Part shown: in pieces, positions 21,701 through 31,307 of the stretch
Position numbering within the stretch: the first letter of the stretch is position 1
Layout of the letters: every line of letters starts with the position of its first letter
Source: Actinopolyspora biskrensis
GTDB lineage: Bacteria; Actinomycetota; Actinomycetes; Mycobacteriales; Pseudonocardiaceae
Assembly: GCF_013408175.1 (NCBI RefSeq)
Contig: NZ_JACBYW010000003.1
Span: 186,001-250,000, forward strand
Direction: 5' to 3'
DNA length: 64,000 nt
The notes under the pieces: generated by a model
What the model saw: the letters and a program-made list of their open reading frames with translations, nothing else
The model's database searches: none
Told to the model about the DNA's origin: nothing
Program-made: the position numbers and the translations under genes

Positions 21701-22662
21701 GGAATGACCGGGATCGCACCGAGCACCATGCCCTGCGGGCTGTTCTTGGTGGTCTGGAAGGCCGCCACGACCTTGAGCCGCTTGAGAGCACGCAGCTTCT
21801 TCTGGCCCTTGCCGTTGCGGATGACCTCGCGCAGGCTCTCGGCCTCGGCGTCGATGTCGAAGTTGGCGAGCAGCGCCTCGATGGACTCGGCACCCATGCC
21901 GCCGGTGAAGTACTCGCCGTAGCGGTCGTAGAGCTCGCGGTACAGCGACTCGTCCGAGATCAGCTGCCTCGGCTCGAGCTTGGTGAAGGTCTCCCAGATC
22001 TCGTCGAGCCTGTCGATGTCGCGCTGCGCGCGCTCGCGGATCTGCCGCATCTCGCGCTCGCCGCTCTCCTTGACCCTGCGGCGAACGTCGCTCTTGGCAC
22101 CCTCGTTCTCGAGCTCGGCGAGGTCGGACTCCAGCTTCTGTGCCCGCGTCTCCAGGTCCGAGTCCCGCTGGTCGGCGATGTTCTTGCGCTCGACCCCGAT
22201 CTCGCTTTCCAGGGTCGGCATGTCGTTGTGCCTCATCTCGGTGTTGACCGAGGTGATCACGTACGACGCGAAGTAGATGATCTTCTCGAGGTCCTTGGGC
22301 GCCAGGTCGAGCAGGTAGCCCAGACGGCTGGGCACGCCCTTGAAGTACCAGATGTGGGTGACCGCGGCGGCCAGCTCGATGTGGCCCATCCGCTCACGCC
22401 GCACCTTGGCACGAGTCACCTCGACACCGCAGCGCTCACAGATGATGCCCTTGAACCGGACACGCTTGTACTTGCCGCAGTAGCACTCCCAGTCCCGGGT
22501 GGGGCCGAAGATCTTCTCGCAGAACAGCCCGTCCTTCTCCGGCTTCAGCGTGCGGTAGTTGATGGTCTCCGGTTTTTTGACCTCGCCGTACGACCACTGG
22601 CGGATCTCATCGGCGGTCGCCAGTCCGATACGGAGTTCGTCGAAGAAGTTGACGTCAAGCAC
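18751..22662 (-). CDS. rpoC: DNA-directed RNA polymerase subunit beta'
   Basis: The beta' subunit (1303 residues) contributes the catalytic Mg site of RNA polymerase. The NADFDGDQM loop with its three Asp residues is intact. The N-terminal zinc ribbon ([20 protein letters not shown]) and the second zinc site ([15 protein letters not shown]) are also intact. The start is GTG at 22662, giving [20 protein letters not shown] as in relatives. It follows rpoB after a 92-nt spacer that contains a strong hairpin. Confidence 0.98.
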   Translation of the reverse strand: MLDVNFFDELRIGLATADEIRQWSYGEVKKPETINYRTLKPEKDGLFCEKIFGPTRDWECYCGKYKRVRFKGIICERCGVEVTRAKVRRERMGHIELAAAVTHIWYFKGVPSRLGYLLDLAPKDLEKIIYFASYVITSVNTEMRHNDMPTLESEIGVERKNIADQRDSDLETRAQKLESDLAELENEGAKSDVRRRVKESGEREMRQIRERAQRDIDRLDEIWETFTKLEPRQLISDESLYRELYDRYGEYFTGGMGAESIEALLANFDIDAEAESLREVIRNGKGQKKLRALKRLKVVAAFQTTKNSPQGMVLGAIPVIPPDLRPMVQLDGGRFATSDLNDLYRRVINRNNRLKRLIDLGAPEIIINNEKRMLQESVDALFDNGRRGRPVSGPGNRPLKSLSDLLKGKQGRFRQNLLGKRVDYSGRSVIIVGPQLKLHQCGLPKEMAVELFKPFVMKRLVDLNHAQNIKSAKRMVERQRPQVWDVLEEVISEHPVLLNRAPTLHRLGIQAFEPQLVEGKAVQLHPLVCEAFNADFDGDQMAVHLPLSAEAQAEARVLMLSSNNILSPASGRPLAMPRLDMVTGLYYLTREKEGATGEGHAYSSYDEAIMAHDHGSLDLQARIKIRMRDIVPTEEETPEGWESGQSVTMDTTLGRVMFNELLPDDYPFVNKMLGKKAQGAIVNDLAERYPMVSVAQTLDKLKDAGFYWATRSGVTTAISDVLVPPNKKEILDSYESKADQVEKRYRRGALSHEERNAELVKVWNAAKDDVSEAMENNFPDDNSISMIVRSGAAGNMSQIVQLAGMRGLVSNPKGEYIPRPIKTNFREGLSVLEYFISNHGARKGLADTALRTADSGYLTRRLVDVSQDVIVRELDCGTDRGIRMPIGETTPDGKLVREKNVETSVYARMTAEDVKDSEGNILFGRGADLGDPAIESLLAAGVSTVRVRSVLTCESGSGVCSYCYGRSMATGKLVDVGEAVGIVAAQSIGEPGTQLTMRTFHQGGVGGDDITAGLPRVQELFEARLPKGKAPIADASGRIRLEDNDRYWKMTLTPDDGSDEIVYDKLSKRQRLAVINVGGTERQVEDGDHVEVGQRLMEGAVDPHEILRVLGPREAQLHLVREVQEVYRSQGVGIHDKHVEVIVRQMLRRVIIIDSGATEFLPGSPVERAQFESENRRVVSEGGDPASGRPVLMGITKASLATESWLSAASFQETTRILTNAAIEGASDKLIGLKENVIIGKLIPAGTGINKYRNIQVQPTEEARAAAYAIPSYDDGYYAPDVFGPGTGAAVPLDDFDFGRDYR

Positions 22663-22707
22663 GTCGGGTCTTCTCCCTTGGTTGGGTGTGTGCCGGGTGG
22701 ACGTGGG

Positions 22708-22747
22708 GCCGGTCCGCGGGGACCCCGTGGGATCCCCGCGGACCGGC
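22708..22747 (-). repeat. 15-bp perfect inverted repeat in the rpoB-rpoC spacer
   Basis: GCCGGTCCGCGGGGA (22708-22722) and its exact complement (22733-22747) flank a 10-nt loop. The hairpin starts 8 nt after the rpoB stop and ends 45 nt before the rpoC start. No U-tract follows. It could be a partial terminator, an RNase processing site or an mRNA stabiliser. Confidence 0.7.
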
Positions 22748-22754
22748 GACGAGG

Positions 22755-25700
22755 TCAGTTGACAACGTCGTCGACCGAGGGCGCCTCGTTCTTGGACAGG
22801 TTGATGCCGAGGTTGGCGGCTGCCCGTTCGAGGTCCTCGTCGTCACCATCGCGCATCTCGATGGCGGCGCCGTCGCTGGAGAGCACCTCGACGTTCAGGC
22901 ACAGCGACTGCAGCTCCTTGAGCAACACCTTGAACGACTCCGGAATACCCGGTTCGGGAATGTTCTCGCCCTTGACGACCGCCTCGTAGACCTTGACGCG
23001 CCCGAGCACGTCATCGGACTTGATCGTAAGCAGTTCCTGCAGCGTGTAGGCGGCGCCGTAGGCCTGCATGGCCCAGCACTCCATCTCACCGAAGCGCTGG
23101 CCGCCGAACTGGGCCTTACCGCCCAGCGGCTGCTGGGTGATCATCGAGTAGGGCCCGGTCGACCGTGCGTGGATCTTGTCATCCACCAGGTGCAACAGCT
23201 TGAGGATGTACATGTACCCGACCGCGACGCGGTGCGGGTACGGCTCGCCGCTGCGTCCGTCGATCAGCATCGCCTTGCCGTCGCCGTCCACGATCTGCTC
23301 ACCGTCGCGGTTCGGCTTCGTGGAGCCCAACAGCCCGGTGATCTCCTCCTCACGGGCACCGTCGAACACCGGGCTGGCCGTCTTGGTTCCCGGCTCGACC
23401 TCGTAGAGCTCGTCCGGGATCTTCGAGGCCCAGTCCGGATCACCGTTGATCGACCACCCCTGGGAGGCGATCCACCCGAGGTGGGTCTCCAGCACCTGAC
23501 CGATGTTCATACGGCGCGGCACACCGTGGGTGTTGAGGATGATGTCCAGCGGGGTGCCGTCCTTGGTGAACGGCATGTCCTCAATCGGCAGGATCTTGCC
23601 GATAACACCCTTGTTGCCGTGCCTGCCCGCGAGCTTGTCGCCGTCCTGGATCTTGCTCTTCTGAGCCACGTAGACCCGGACGAGCTCGTTGACTCCCGGC
23701 GGGAGCTCGTCGTCCTCCTCGCGGTTGAACACGCGGACGCCGATGACCTTGCCGGTCTCGCCGTGCGGAACCTTCAGCGAGGTGTCCCGGACCTCCCTGG
23801 CCTTCTCGCCGAAGATGGCCCGGAGCAACCGCTCCTCCGGAGTCAGCTCGGTCTCGCCCTTGGGCGTGACCTTGCCGACCAGGATGTCGCCGCCCTGCAC
23901 CTCGGCACCGATGCGGACGATGCCGCGCTCGTCGAGGTCGGAGAGCACGTCCTCGGAGACGTTCGGGATGTCCCTGGTGATCTCCTCGGAACCGAGCTTG
24001 GTGTCCCTGGCGTCGACCTCGTGCTCCTCGATGTGGATCGAGGTCAGCACGTCGTCCTGCACCAACCGCTCGGAGAGGATGATCGCGTCCTCGTAGTTGT
24101 GCCCCTCCCAGGGCATGATGCCCGTCAGGAGGTTCTTGCCCAGAGCCATCTCGCCTTGCTCCGTGGAGGGGCCGTCGGCGATGACCTGGCCGGACTCCAC
24201 CCGGTCGCCCTCTTCGACGATCGGCTTCTGGTTGATGGAGGTTCCGTGGTTGGACCGCGCGAACTTCTGCAACCGGTACGTGCGCCGGTTGCCGTCGTCG
24301 GCCATGATCGTGATGTAGTCGGCGCAGGACTCCTCGATCACACCGGCGTTCTCCGCGGTGATCACCATGCCCGCGTCCACGGCCGCACGCAGCTCCATAC
24401 CGGTTCCGACCAGCGGGGAGTCACTCTGCAGCAGCGGCACCGCCTGGCGCTGCATGTTGGCGCCCATCAACGCGCGGTTGGCGTCGTCGTGCTCGAGGAA
24501 CGGCAGCATCGCCGTGGCCGCCGAGACCATCTGCCGCGGCGAGACGTCCATGTACTCGATCTCGGTGGGAGCGAGCAGCTCGACCTCGCCACCCTTGCGC
24601 CTGCCGAGCACGCGCTCCTCGAGGAAGTTCCCGTCCTCGTCGATCGGCGTGTTCGCCTGCGCCTTGGTGTAGCGGTCCTCCTCGTCGGCGGTGAGGTAGT
24701 CCACCTGCTCGGTGACCACACCGTCCACGACCTTGCGGTACGGGGTCTCGATGAACCCGAAGGGGTTGACCCGGCCGAAGGTGGCCAGCGAACCGATGAG
24801 ACCGATGTTCGGCCCCTCCGGCGTCTCGATCGGACACATTCGACCGTAGTGCGAGGGGTGCACGTCACGGACCTCGACACCGGCACGTTCCCTGGAGAGA
24901 CCACCCGGCCCGAGCGCGGAGAGCCGCCGCTTGTGCGTCAGCCCGGCCAGCGGGTTGGTCTGGTCCATGAACTGGGACAGCTGCGAGGTGCCGAAGAACT
25001 CCTTGATCGCCGCGACCACCGGCCGAATGTTGATCAGCGTCTGCGGGGTGATGGCCTCGACGTCCTGGGTGGTCATCCGTTCCCGGACGACCCGTTCCAT
25101 CCGGGAGAGCCCCACACGCACCTGGTTCTGGATCAACTCACCGACGGTGCGGAGCCTCCGGTTACCGAAGTGGTCGATGTCGTCGAGCTCGACCGGGACC
25201 TCGTTGCCCTCCTGGCCCATCGAGTTCTCACCCGCGTGCAAGCGCACCAGGTACTCGATGGTGGTGGCGATGTCGTCCTCGGTGAGCACGCCCGTCGTGA
25301 AGGGCAGTTCCAGGCCGAGTTTCTTGTTGACCTTGTACCGACCGACCCTGGCCATGTCGTAGCGCTTCTCCTTGAAGAAGAGGTTCTCCAGGAGGGTCTG
25401 CGCGCTCTCCTTGGTCGGCGGCTCGCCCGGACGAAGCTTGCGGTAGATGTCCAGCAGGGCCTCGTCCTGCCCGGCGGTGTGGTCCTTCTCCAGGGTCGAG
25501 AGCATGGTCTCGGAGAAACCGAACCGCTCGCGGATGCCCTCCGCCGTCCAGCCGAGCGCCTTGAGCAGCACGGTGACCGGCTGACGGCGCTTGCGGTCGA
25601 TCCGCACACCGACGGTGTCACGCTTGTCGACGTCGAACTCGAGCCAGGCGCCCCGGCTCGGAATGATCTTCGCGCTGTAGACGTCCTTGTCCGTCGACTT

Positions 25701-26237
25701 GTCGACGGTCTGATCGAAGTAAACGCCGGGAGAGCGAACCAGCTGGGAGACGACGACACGCTCCGTGCCGTTGATGATGAACGTTCCCTTGTCGCTCATC
25801 ACGGGGAAGTCCCCCATGAAGACGGTCTGGCTCTTGATCTCGCCGGTCGTCTGGTTTATGAACTCCGCTGTGACGAACAACGGAGCCGCGTAGGTCATGT
25901 CCTTGTCTTTGCACTCCTCGATGGAGGCCTTGACCTCGTCGAAACGCGGGTCGGAAAAGGACAGCGACATGGAGCCGGAGAAGTCCTCGATCGGGGAGAT
26001 CTCGCTAAGAACCTCTTCCAGCCCGCCGGCGGGCGCTTCCTCGCCCGCATCGACCCGGCGCTGGAACCAGGCCTCGTCACCGACGAGCCATTCGAAGGAT
26101 TGTACCTGCAGATCCAGTAGGTCGGGTACTTCCAGCGGCTCACGGATCTTCTCGAATGAGACCCGCCTGGGGGCCCCAGGGATCCCCCTCGTGAAGTTGG
26201 AAGCTGCAGAGACCTTGGTCGCGCGGGAGACTGCCAA
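22755..26237 (-). CDS. rpoB: DNA-directed RNA polymerase subunit beta
   Basis: The beta subunit (1160 residues) forms half of the RNA polymerase core and the rifampicin pocket. The pocket reads [19 protein letters not shown] then [13 protein letters not shown]. The residues equivalent to E. coli D516, H526 and S531 are wild type; position 518 is Thr instead of Asn. The likely start is a TTG at 26237 ([14 protein letters not shown]), with GGAAGG before it. This is the same unusual start codon and position as mycobacterial rpoB, and no ATG gives a better N-terminus. The leader from the promoter at 26408-26436 is about 165 nt. Confidence 0.97.
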   Translation of the reverse strand: MAVSRATKVSAASNFTRGIPGAPRRVSFEKIREPLEVPDLLDLQVQSFEWLVGDEAWFQRRVDAGEEAPAGGLEEVLSEISPIEDFSGSMSLSFSDPRFDEVKASIEECKDKDMTYAAPLFVTAEFINQTTGEIKSQTVFMGDFPVMSDKGTFIINGTERVVVSQLVRSPGVYFDQTVDKSTDKDVYSAKIIPSRGAWLEFDVDKRDTVGVRIDRKRRQPVTVLLKALGWTAEGIRERFGFSETMLSTLEKDHTAGQDEALLDIYRKLRPGEPPTKESAQTLLENLFFKEKRYDMARVGRYKVNKKLGLELPFTTGVLTEDDIATTIEYLVRLHAGENSMGQEGNEVPVELDDIDHFGNRRLRTVGELIQNQVRVGLSRMERVVRERMTTQDVEAITPQTLINIRPVVAAIKEFFGTSQLSQFMDQTNPLAGLTHKRRLSALGPGGLSRERAGVEVRDVHPSHYGRMCPIETPEGPNIGLIGSLATFGRVNPFGFIETPYRKVVDGVVTEQVDYLTADEEDRYTKAQANTPIDEDGNFLEERVLGRRKGGEVELLAPTEIEYMDVSPRQMVSAATAMLPFLEHDDANRALMGANMQRQAVPLLQSDSPLVGTGMELRAAVDAGMVITAENAGVIEESCADYITIMADDGNRRTYRLQKFARSNHGTSINQKPIVEEGDRVESGQVIADGPSTEQGEMALGKNLLTGIMPWEGHNYEDAIILSERLVQDDVLTSIHIEEHEVDARDTKLGSEEITRDIPNVSEDVLSDLDERGIVRIGAEVQGGDILVGKVTPKGETELTPEERLLRAIFGEKAREVRDTSLKVPHGETGKVIGVRVFNREEDDELPPGVNELVRVYVAQKSKIQDGDKLAGRHGNKGVIGKILPIEDMPFTKDGTPLDIILNTHGVPRRMNIGQVLETHLGWIASQGWSINGDPDWASKIPDELYEVEPGTKTASPVFDGAREEEITGLLGSTKPNRDGEQIVDGDGKAMLIDGRSGEPYPHRVAVGYMYILKLLHLVDDKIHARSTGPYSMITQQPLGGKAQFGGQRFGEMECWAMQAYGAAYTLQELLTIKSDDVLGRVKVYEAVVKGENIPEPGIPESFKVLLKELQSLCLNVEVLSSDGAAIEMRDGDDEDLERAAANLGINLSKNEAPSVDDVVN

Positions 26238-26407
26238 GATGCGTCCTTCCGGGACTCTGAACTGGCTGCAACCGCCTTCGGACTCGGTGGTCCGAATAGC
26301 ACGGCTGTCAAGGGTGCAATGGCGCCCACGTTCCAAAGCCCCAGCTCAGGGTCACCAATAGTTGGTCCTCGAGCGGGGAACGGGGAAAGCGGGCAGCGCA
26401 ACGTAGT

Positions 26408-26436
26408 AGTCTAGCTCGCGTATAGCTCGCTGTCGA
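26408..26436 (-). promoter_or_regulatory. Candidate rpoB promoter
   Basis: On the minus strand, -35 TCGACA (26431-26436) and -10 TAGACT (26408-26413) are separated by 17 nt. The spacer and its right edge hold a direct repeat of GCGAGCTA, the second copy running into the -10 box. Transcription would start near 26401. A further TTGACT lies about 100 nt upstream without a clear -10. Confidence 0.65.
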
Positions 26437-26919
26437 GAGGGGGCCTTCAGCATCCCTCTCCGCGGTCACCGCATCGCCCGCTTGGTCTTCCGCTTCAGCG
26501 TGTTCGCGAATAAGCCTGACCGTCCCGCGCCCGTGAGTCAAGGGATCAAAGTTGCTTCACTCCCGTGGTGGAAAACACGATCACCCGTAGTGACTGCCCA
26601 CCACGTCGTGCGCTCCTCCGGTTACTCTACGCCCCCGACCGGCGATCGGCTCACGGAGCCCGGGACCCACCGCCACCGGGGGCGGCCCACCGGCTCGCGC
26701 ACGGACCGAACGTGCGGTGTTCCCAAACTCCGGACGCCGCACGCGGATTTTCCACCGATACCCCGGCGAGAAGACAGAAGACGCTCGTATCGTCTCCCCC
26801 GAGCCGGTGAAGATCCGCGAGCGGGGACCGAACGCGGGGCCACGATCTTACGCGACACCGGCTGCCCCCTCGAGGAGCCGGCCTCGGTTCCGCACCAGCG
26901 GTGACACGGGAGAACAAGG
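26437..26919. other. Divergent intergenic region between rpoB and the TPR-CHAT gene
   Basis: About 480 nt should hold upstream rpoB control elements and the promoter of the plus-strand TPR-CHAT gene. An 8-bp inverted repeat (26564-26571 with 26598-26605) surrounds a small palindromic TCACCCGTAGTGA. I could not pick a confident promoter for the plus-strand gene, and no coding frame here looks real. Confidence 0.5.
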
Positions 26920-29900
26920 ATGGACAACCAGGTGCACCAGCAGAATCAGCCGTTCCACGGGAGCGATCACTCCTCCGGACCACCTCCCGAGCACTCCGCG
27001 GGCACCGGCAACAGCTGGTTCGACAACGCGGAGGAGGCGGCACCCGCACGGCCCGGGCAGTCCGACCACTCCGCTCCCGGAGGCCGTCCCGCCGCCGAAG
27101 GCAGGCAGGCTGCCGAGGAGCAGACCCCCGAGCAGCGCTACGCCGACGCCCTGGCCGCGCTCAACCACATGATGGCCACCTTCGACTTCAAAGCGCTGTC
27201 CTGGGTGACCGAGGTGCTGCGCGCCACGGCGGGCGCCCTGCCGGAAACCGACCCCTCCCGGCCGAGCGTGCTCAACAACCTGGGCAGCGCCGCCCAGCTC
27301 GCCCACCTGGCCTCCGGTGACCTGGCCCACCTCGAGGACGCCGTCACCTACTACCGCTCGGCAGCGGACTCCGCGCGCCGTGACGACCCCGACGCGGTGC
27401 TCTACCTGTGCAACCTCGCACTGGCGCGCACGGACTGCGCCAACCGCAAGGGATCCGTCGAGCAGGCCGCCGACGCCGTGCAAGCCGCCAGGCGTGCCGC
27501 GGAACGACTGGACCGGATCCCCGCCACGGGCGGTGGCGCCGGGGACGGCGGACGGCACCGCACCACGGCGCTGGTGCGCCTGGGCAACGCGCTCAAGTCG
27601 CACGCGCGGCTGGCCTCCGACAACGATTCGGACGACGAGTCCGTCGACGTCTTCCGGGCGGCGCTGCGCGAAACGGTCGGAGGCGACGGCGGACAGCGCG
27701 GCGGGGACCCGGAGCTGCTGATCAGCCTGGGCACGGCTCTGCTGCGCAGGCACGAGCGGAACGCGGAACCCAGCGATCTCGACGAGGGGATCAAGTACCT
27801 GAACAACGGGGTGGAGTCACTTCCGGACGGACCGCACCGGAACTCCATGCTGCTGCGCTTCGCGGAGGCGCTGCGACTGCGCTACCGCCAACGCGGTGAC
27901 CTGACCGACCTGCAGTCGGCCATCGACGAGCTCTTCGGCATGCTCGACGCCCTGGACCCGGGCAACCCGCTGCTGGGCAAGCTGGTCTGGAACCTCGCTT
28001 CGGCCACCGTGGAACACCTGGACAGCAGCGGGGAGCACGGGAACCTCTACCGGGCGCTCCGGGCGATCAGCCCGAAGATGCGCGACCTCGCAGGCGACGA
28101 CCCGAACCGCGCCGTGGCACTCGCGGGCTACGGGGCGCTCGCCCGCCGCCACTACCTGCACGGCGGCAACACGGCGGCGCTGGACACGGCCGTGGCGGCG
28201 GGCGAGGCCGCAGCGGAGGCCGAGGCCCCGGACGCGAAGCAGTGCGCGGTGCTGAACTCGTTGGCTTCCACGCTCATAACCAGGTTCGAACGCGCGAACG
28301 AGCAGGAGGACCTCGACCGCGCGACCCGGACGGCACAGCAGGCGCTGAACGCCTCCGAGGCGCGTACCGCTCCGCAGTACACCGCCTACGCCCAGCTGGG
28401 GGTGGTCGCGGTCCACAGGCACCGGATCAGCGGGCAGAACGAGGATCTGGAAACGGCCATCGAGATGTTCGACCGGGCGCTGATCGCCATGCCCGATTCG
28501 GCTCCGGAGCGGGTCTCGGTTTCCACGCACCTCGGTCGCGCGCTGCAGACGCTCTACCGCCGCACGGGCAGACGGAAACTCTACCGCTGGGCACGCAGGA
28601 CGTTGACCGAAGCGGCGGGCCTCTCCACCGGGCCCGCCGACCAGCGGCTCAGGGCCGCCAACCTGTGCGGAAGGCTCGCGGCTCACGCGCACCGCTGGTC
28701 GGAAGCACTCGAGTCGTTCGCGCTCGCGGTGGAGCTGCTCCCGCTGGTCGCCCAGGGCAAGCGGGCGGTGGCCACCCCCGGCGTGCAGCGCCGCTGGGCC
28801 CACGTGACCGCCGACGCGGCGGCGTGCGCGCTGGAGGTCGGGAAACCGGAGCGGGCCGTCGAACTGCTGGAGCACGGTCGTGCGGCGCTGTTCTCCGAGC
28901 TGCTCCCCGGAAGCGGGGAGCTCGGCAGGCTGAACCACTCCCACCCGGAGCTGGCCACCGACGCCGTGCGCCTGCGCAGGCTGTTGGACCGGCCGAACGA
29001 GGAGCCCATCCTGGGCGGGCCGGACATCGTCGAGGACGTGGAGCGGCGACGCTGGTTGGCCGAGACCTGGGACGACCTCCTGAACGAGATCCACGCCGAA
29101 CCCGGGCACGAGCAGACCATGGCTCCCCTGCCCTTCTCCAGGCTGGCCGAGGCCACCGACCAGGGCGCGGTCGTGCTGATCAACCTGAGCAAGTACCGCT
29201 CGGACGCCATCGTCGTCTTCGGCGGGCGCGCCCTGGTGGTCGGGTTGCCCTCGGCTTCACCCGAGCTGGTGGAAAAGCACGCCGAGACGATACTGGGTGC
29301 CGCTCAGCAGGGACAACGCACCGCGGAGAACGAGAACGCCCTTTCCGAGACCCTGGACTGGCTGTGGCGCAACGTCACCCGTCCCGTGCTCGACCGCATG
29401 GGCTACACCCGCACACCCGCTCAGGGGGTGCGCTGGCCGCGGCTCTGGTGGAGCCCGCAGGGAGCGGCCGCCTTCCTGCCGCTGCACGCGGCCACCTCGG
29501 AGGAGGGGGATTCCACGCTGGACAGGGTCGTCTCCTCCTACACCCCGGGGCTGCGCACCCTGCTGGACACCGAGCAGCGGGAGGAGTACGACAACGGCCC
29601 GGGGCTGATCGTGGGCCCGCCCGATCAGCACGCCCCCGAGCACCCGACCAGGATCCCGGCACGCCACTGGCCCTCGGCACCCGTGCTGTCCAGCGGGGAG
29701 CACACCGCCGAGGACGTGCTCGCGGCGCTGGAGCAGCACCACTGGCTGCACGTCTGCGAACCCAGCACCCAGAACGCCGCGCAACCCGCGGCGAGTCTGG
29801 TGCTGGACCGGGAGGACCGCGAGCGGTCCCTGAGCCTGCTCGATCTGGGACAGCACGACTTCGGCAACGCGCGGTTCGCCTGCCTGGCCCGCTGCCGCAC

Positions 29901-30165
29901 CAGGGAAACCCCTTCGGCCGCCACCTTCACGCTGGCCGACGCGTTCGCCTTCATCGGTTTCGCCCACGTGGTCGGCACCCTCTGGGCCGTTCACCGCGGG
30001 GCCTCCGAGGACGTGATCTCGGCCCTGTACGCGGAGATCTCCCAGGACGGGAAGTTCAACGCCACGTGGACCCCCACGGTGCTCAACGCGCTCGTCAGGC
30101 GACTGCGTCGCCGCTATCCGGACACCCCGACGCTGTGGGCGGGCTACATTCACACGGGTGGGTGA
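26920..30165 (+). CDS. TPR-repeat protein with C-terminal CHAT (caspase-like) domain, catalytic His missing
   Basis: This 1081-residue protein has a low-complexity N-terminus (1-65) and helical tetratricopeptide-type repeats to about residue 650. A typical repeat is LNNLGSAAQLAHLASGDLAH. A CHAT domain of the separase/caspase clan follows at about 720-1080. The putative catalytic Cys is C992 in ARCRTRE, followed by the usual HVVGTLWAV strand. The strand that normally ends in HG (as in HFACHGT) reads WLHVCEPST at 942-950, so the second His of the family is replaced by Pro. It may be an inactive protease or scaffold. The start has GGGAG upstream. It is followed directly by an ARH gene, so the pair probably act together. 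Confidence 0.85.
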   Translation: MDNQVHQQNQPFHGSDHSSGPPPEHSAGTGNSWFDNAEEAAPARPGQSDHSAPGGRPAAEGRQAAEEQTPEQRYADALAALNHMMATFDFKALSWVTEVLRATAGALPETDPSRPSVLNNLGSAAQLAHLASGDLAHLEDAVTYYRSAADSARRDDPDAVLYLCNLALARTDCANRKGSVEQAADAVQAARRAAERLDRIPATGGGAGDGGRHRTTALVRLGNALKSHARLASDNDSDDESVDVFRAALRETVGGDGGQRGGDPELLISLGTALLRRHERNAEPSDLDEGIKYLNNGVESLPDGPHRNSMLLRFAEALRLRYRQRGDLTDLQSAIDELFGMLDALDPGNPLLGKLVWNLASATVEHLDSSGEHGNLYRALRAISPKMRDLAGDDPNRAVALAGYGALARRHYLHGGNTAALDTAVAAGEAAAEAEAPDAKQCAVLNSLASTLITRFERANEQEDLDRATRTAQQALNASEARTAPQYTAYAQLGVVAVHRHRISGQNEDLETAIEMFDRALIAMPDSAPERVSVSTHLGRALQTLYRRTGRRKLYRWARRTLTEAAGLSTGPADQRLRAANLCGRLAAHAHRWSEALESFALAVELLPLVAQGKRAVATPGVQRRWAHVTADAAACALEVGKPERAVELLEHGRAALFSELLPGSGELGRLNHSHPELATDAVRLRRLLDRPNEEPILGGPDIVEDVERRRWLAETWDDLLNEIHAEPGHEQTMAPLPFSRLAEATDQGAVVLINLSKYRSDAIVVFGGRALVVGLPSASPELVEKHAETILGAAQQGQRTAENENALSETLDWLWRNVTRPVLDRMGYTRTPAQGVRWPRLWWSPQGAAAFLPLHAATSEEGDSTLDRVVSSYTPGLRTLLDTEQREEYDNGPGLIVGPPDQHAPEHPTRIPARHWPSAPVLSSGEHTAEDVLAALEQHHWLHVCEPSTQNAAQPAASLVLDREDRERSLSLLDLGQHDFGNARFACLARCRTRETPSAATFTLADAFAFIGFAHVVGTLWAVHRGASEDVISALYAEISQDGKFNATWTPTVLNALVRRLRRRYPDTPTLWAGYIHTGG

Positions 30166-30223
30166 AACACCACCCGGCCCGGACAACGGGGACACGGAAG
30201 CGGAGACGTACGGGAGTCGAGAC

Positions 30224-31153
30224 GTGAACGCTGGAGATCGGCGGGACCGAGCAGCGGGGCTGCTGCTCGGCGCGGCGCTGGGGGATGCACTGGGGGCCCG
30301 GTTCGAGGGCATGTCCGCCGTCCGCGCCGAGCGGTTGGACGAGGTCGAGACCTCCGGGGAGGAGCTGCGCTACACCGACGACACGGTGCTGACCCTCGTG
30401 CTGGCCGAACACCTCGTCGAGCAGGAGCCCGGAAGCGGAATCCGCAGCCAGGACCTGGCGCTCGGCTTCGCGCGGGCCTGGCGTGCCGAACCGGGGCGGG
30501 GCTGGGGCGGCAGCATCGGCAACGTCTTCCGCGCGGTGCTGGCCGGCTCGGAGTGGAGCAGCGCTGCGCGGAGCTCCTTCGGCGGACAGGGGTCCTACGG
30601 CAACGGGGCGGCCATGCGCGTCTCCCCCGTGGCACTCGTGGCTCCGACCGCCCCGGAGGCCGCCGCCCTGGGGCAGCGCAGCGGGGAGGTCACCCACGCG
30701 CATCCGGACGGTTCGCACGCCGCCGCCGTGCAGGCGTGCGCCGTCCACCTCGCGCTGTCCACGACGCCGGGCACCGCTTTCGACGCGGACCGGTTCCTCG
30801 ACGGGGTGGCGAGCTGCTGCCCGGACTCACGCTGGATATCCCTGCTGGAGCGGACACGGGCGACCCCGCGCTCCAGCTCCCCCGGCGAGGCGGCCGAACG
30901 GCTCGGCAACGACGTGACGGCCCCCGGTTCGGTGCCGCTGGCCCTGTTCGCCTTTCTGCGCCACCCGGACTCACCCCGGGAAGCAGTCCGCTTCGCCATA
31001 GCGGCGGGCGGGGACACCGACACCATCGGCAGCATGGCCGGGGCGCTGGCCGGAGCGCGTTGCGGTGCCACGGCACTTCCTCCGGGGCCGCTGCGGCGCC
31101 TGGAGGGCGCGGCCCGCCTGCGGGAGCTGGGTTCGCTGCTCGCGAGCGGATGA
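30224..31153 (+). CDS. ADP-ribosylglycohydrolase family protein, catalytic motifs intact
   Basis: This 309-residue protein belongs to the ARH/DraG family, which removes ADP-ribose from proteins or small molecules using two Mg ions. All key motifs are present: GLLLGAALGDALGARFEGM, the metal-binding RYTDDTVL, the GSYGNGAAMRVSPVAL segment and the C-terminal GGDTDTIGSMAGALAGA. A GTG at 30158 would overlap the TPR-CHAT stop and add 22 residues. The GTG at 30224 is preferred because GGGAG lies 7 nt before it and it begins just ahead of the conserved domain. It forms an operon with the TPR-CHAT gene. Confidence 0.9.
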   Translation: MNAGDRRDRAAGLLLGAALGDALGARFEGMSAVRAERLDEVETSGEELRYTDDTVLTLVLAEHLVEQEPGSGIRSQDLALGFARAWRAEPGRGWGGSIGNVFRAVLAGSEWSSAARSSFGGQGSYGNGAAMRVSPVALVAPTAPEAAALGQRSGEVTHAHPDGSHAAAVQACAVHLALSTTPGTAFDADRFLDGVASCCPDSRWISLLERTRATPRSSSPGEAAERLGNDVTAPGSVPLALFAFLRHPDSPREAVRFAIAAGGDTDTIGSMAGALAGARCGATALPPGPLRRLEGAARLRELGSLLASG

Positions 31154-31235
31154 GACCACGAGCGTCCGCGGGTTCTCCCGCGTCGCTCTCGCGAGGAGGG
31201 CCGACGTGACGCAGGTGGCTCCCCGACGCCGGGGG

Positions 31236-31272
31236 CTCGGCGGAGCGGGGGCCCGCGATGGGTTCCGCCGAG
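31236..31272. terminator. Convergent hairpin between ARH and mce operon
   Basis: A 9-bp stem (CTCGGCGGA at 31236-31244 with TCCGCCGAG at 31264-31272) encloses a smaller GCGGG/CCCGC stem. It lies between convergent genes and overlaps the interspersed repeat at 31261-31280. Confidence 0.5.
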
Positions 31273-31280
31273 CAACCACC
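31261..31280. repeat. Interspersed 20-bp repeat, copy A
   Basis: GGTTCCGCCGAGCAACCACC. An identical copy lies at 63322-63341 and a 17/20 match on the other strand at 56227-56246. All three copies are intergenic. Confidence 0.7.
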
Positions 31281-31307
31281 TACGCCAACCGAGTCAGCAG
31301 AGCTCCA

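Noticed and set aside
19249-22989. A 1246-codon plus-strand open frame antisense to rpoC
   Set aside because: It follows from third-position G/C bias of rpoC, has no recognisable domain, and rpoC itself is certain.
22686-26120. A 1144-codon plus-strand open frame antisense to rpoB
   Set aside because: Same cause: mirror frame of a highly G/C-biased gene.
28242-30227. A 661-codon plus-strand frame overlapping the TPR-CHAT gene
   Set aside because: Low-complexity Arg/Gly/Ala translation typical of an out-of-frame shadow; the TPR-CHAT frame has clear domains.
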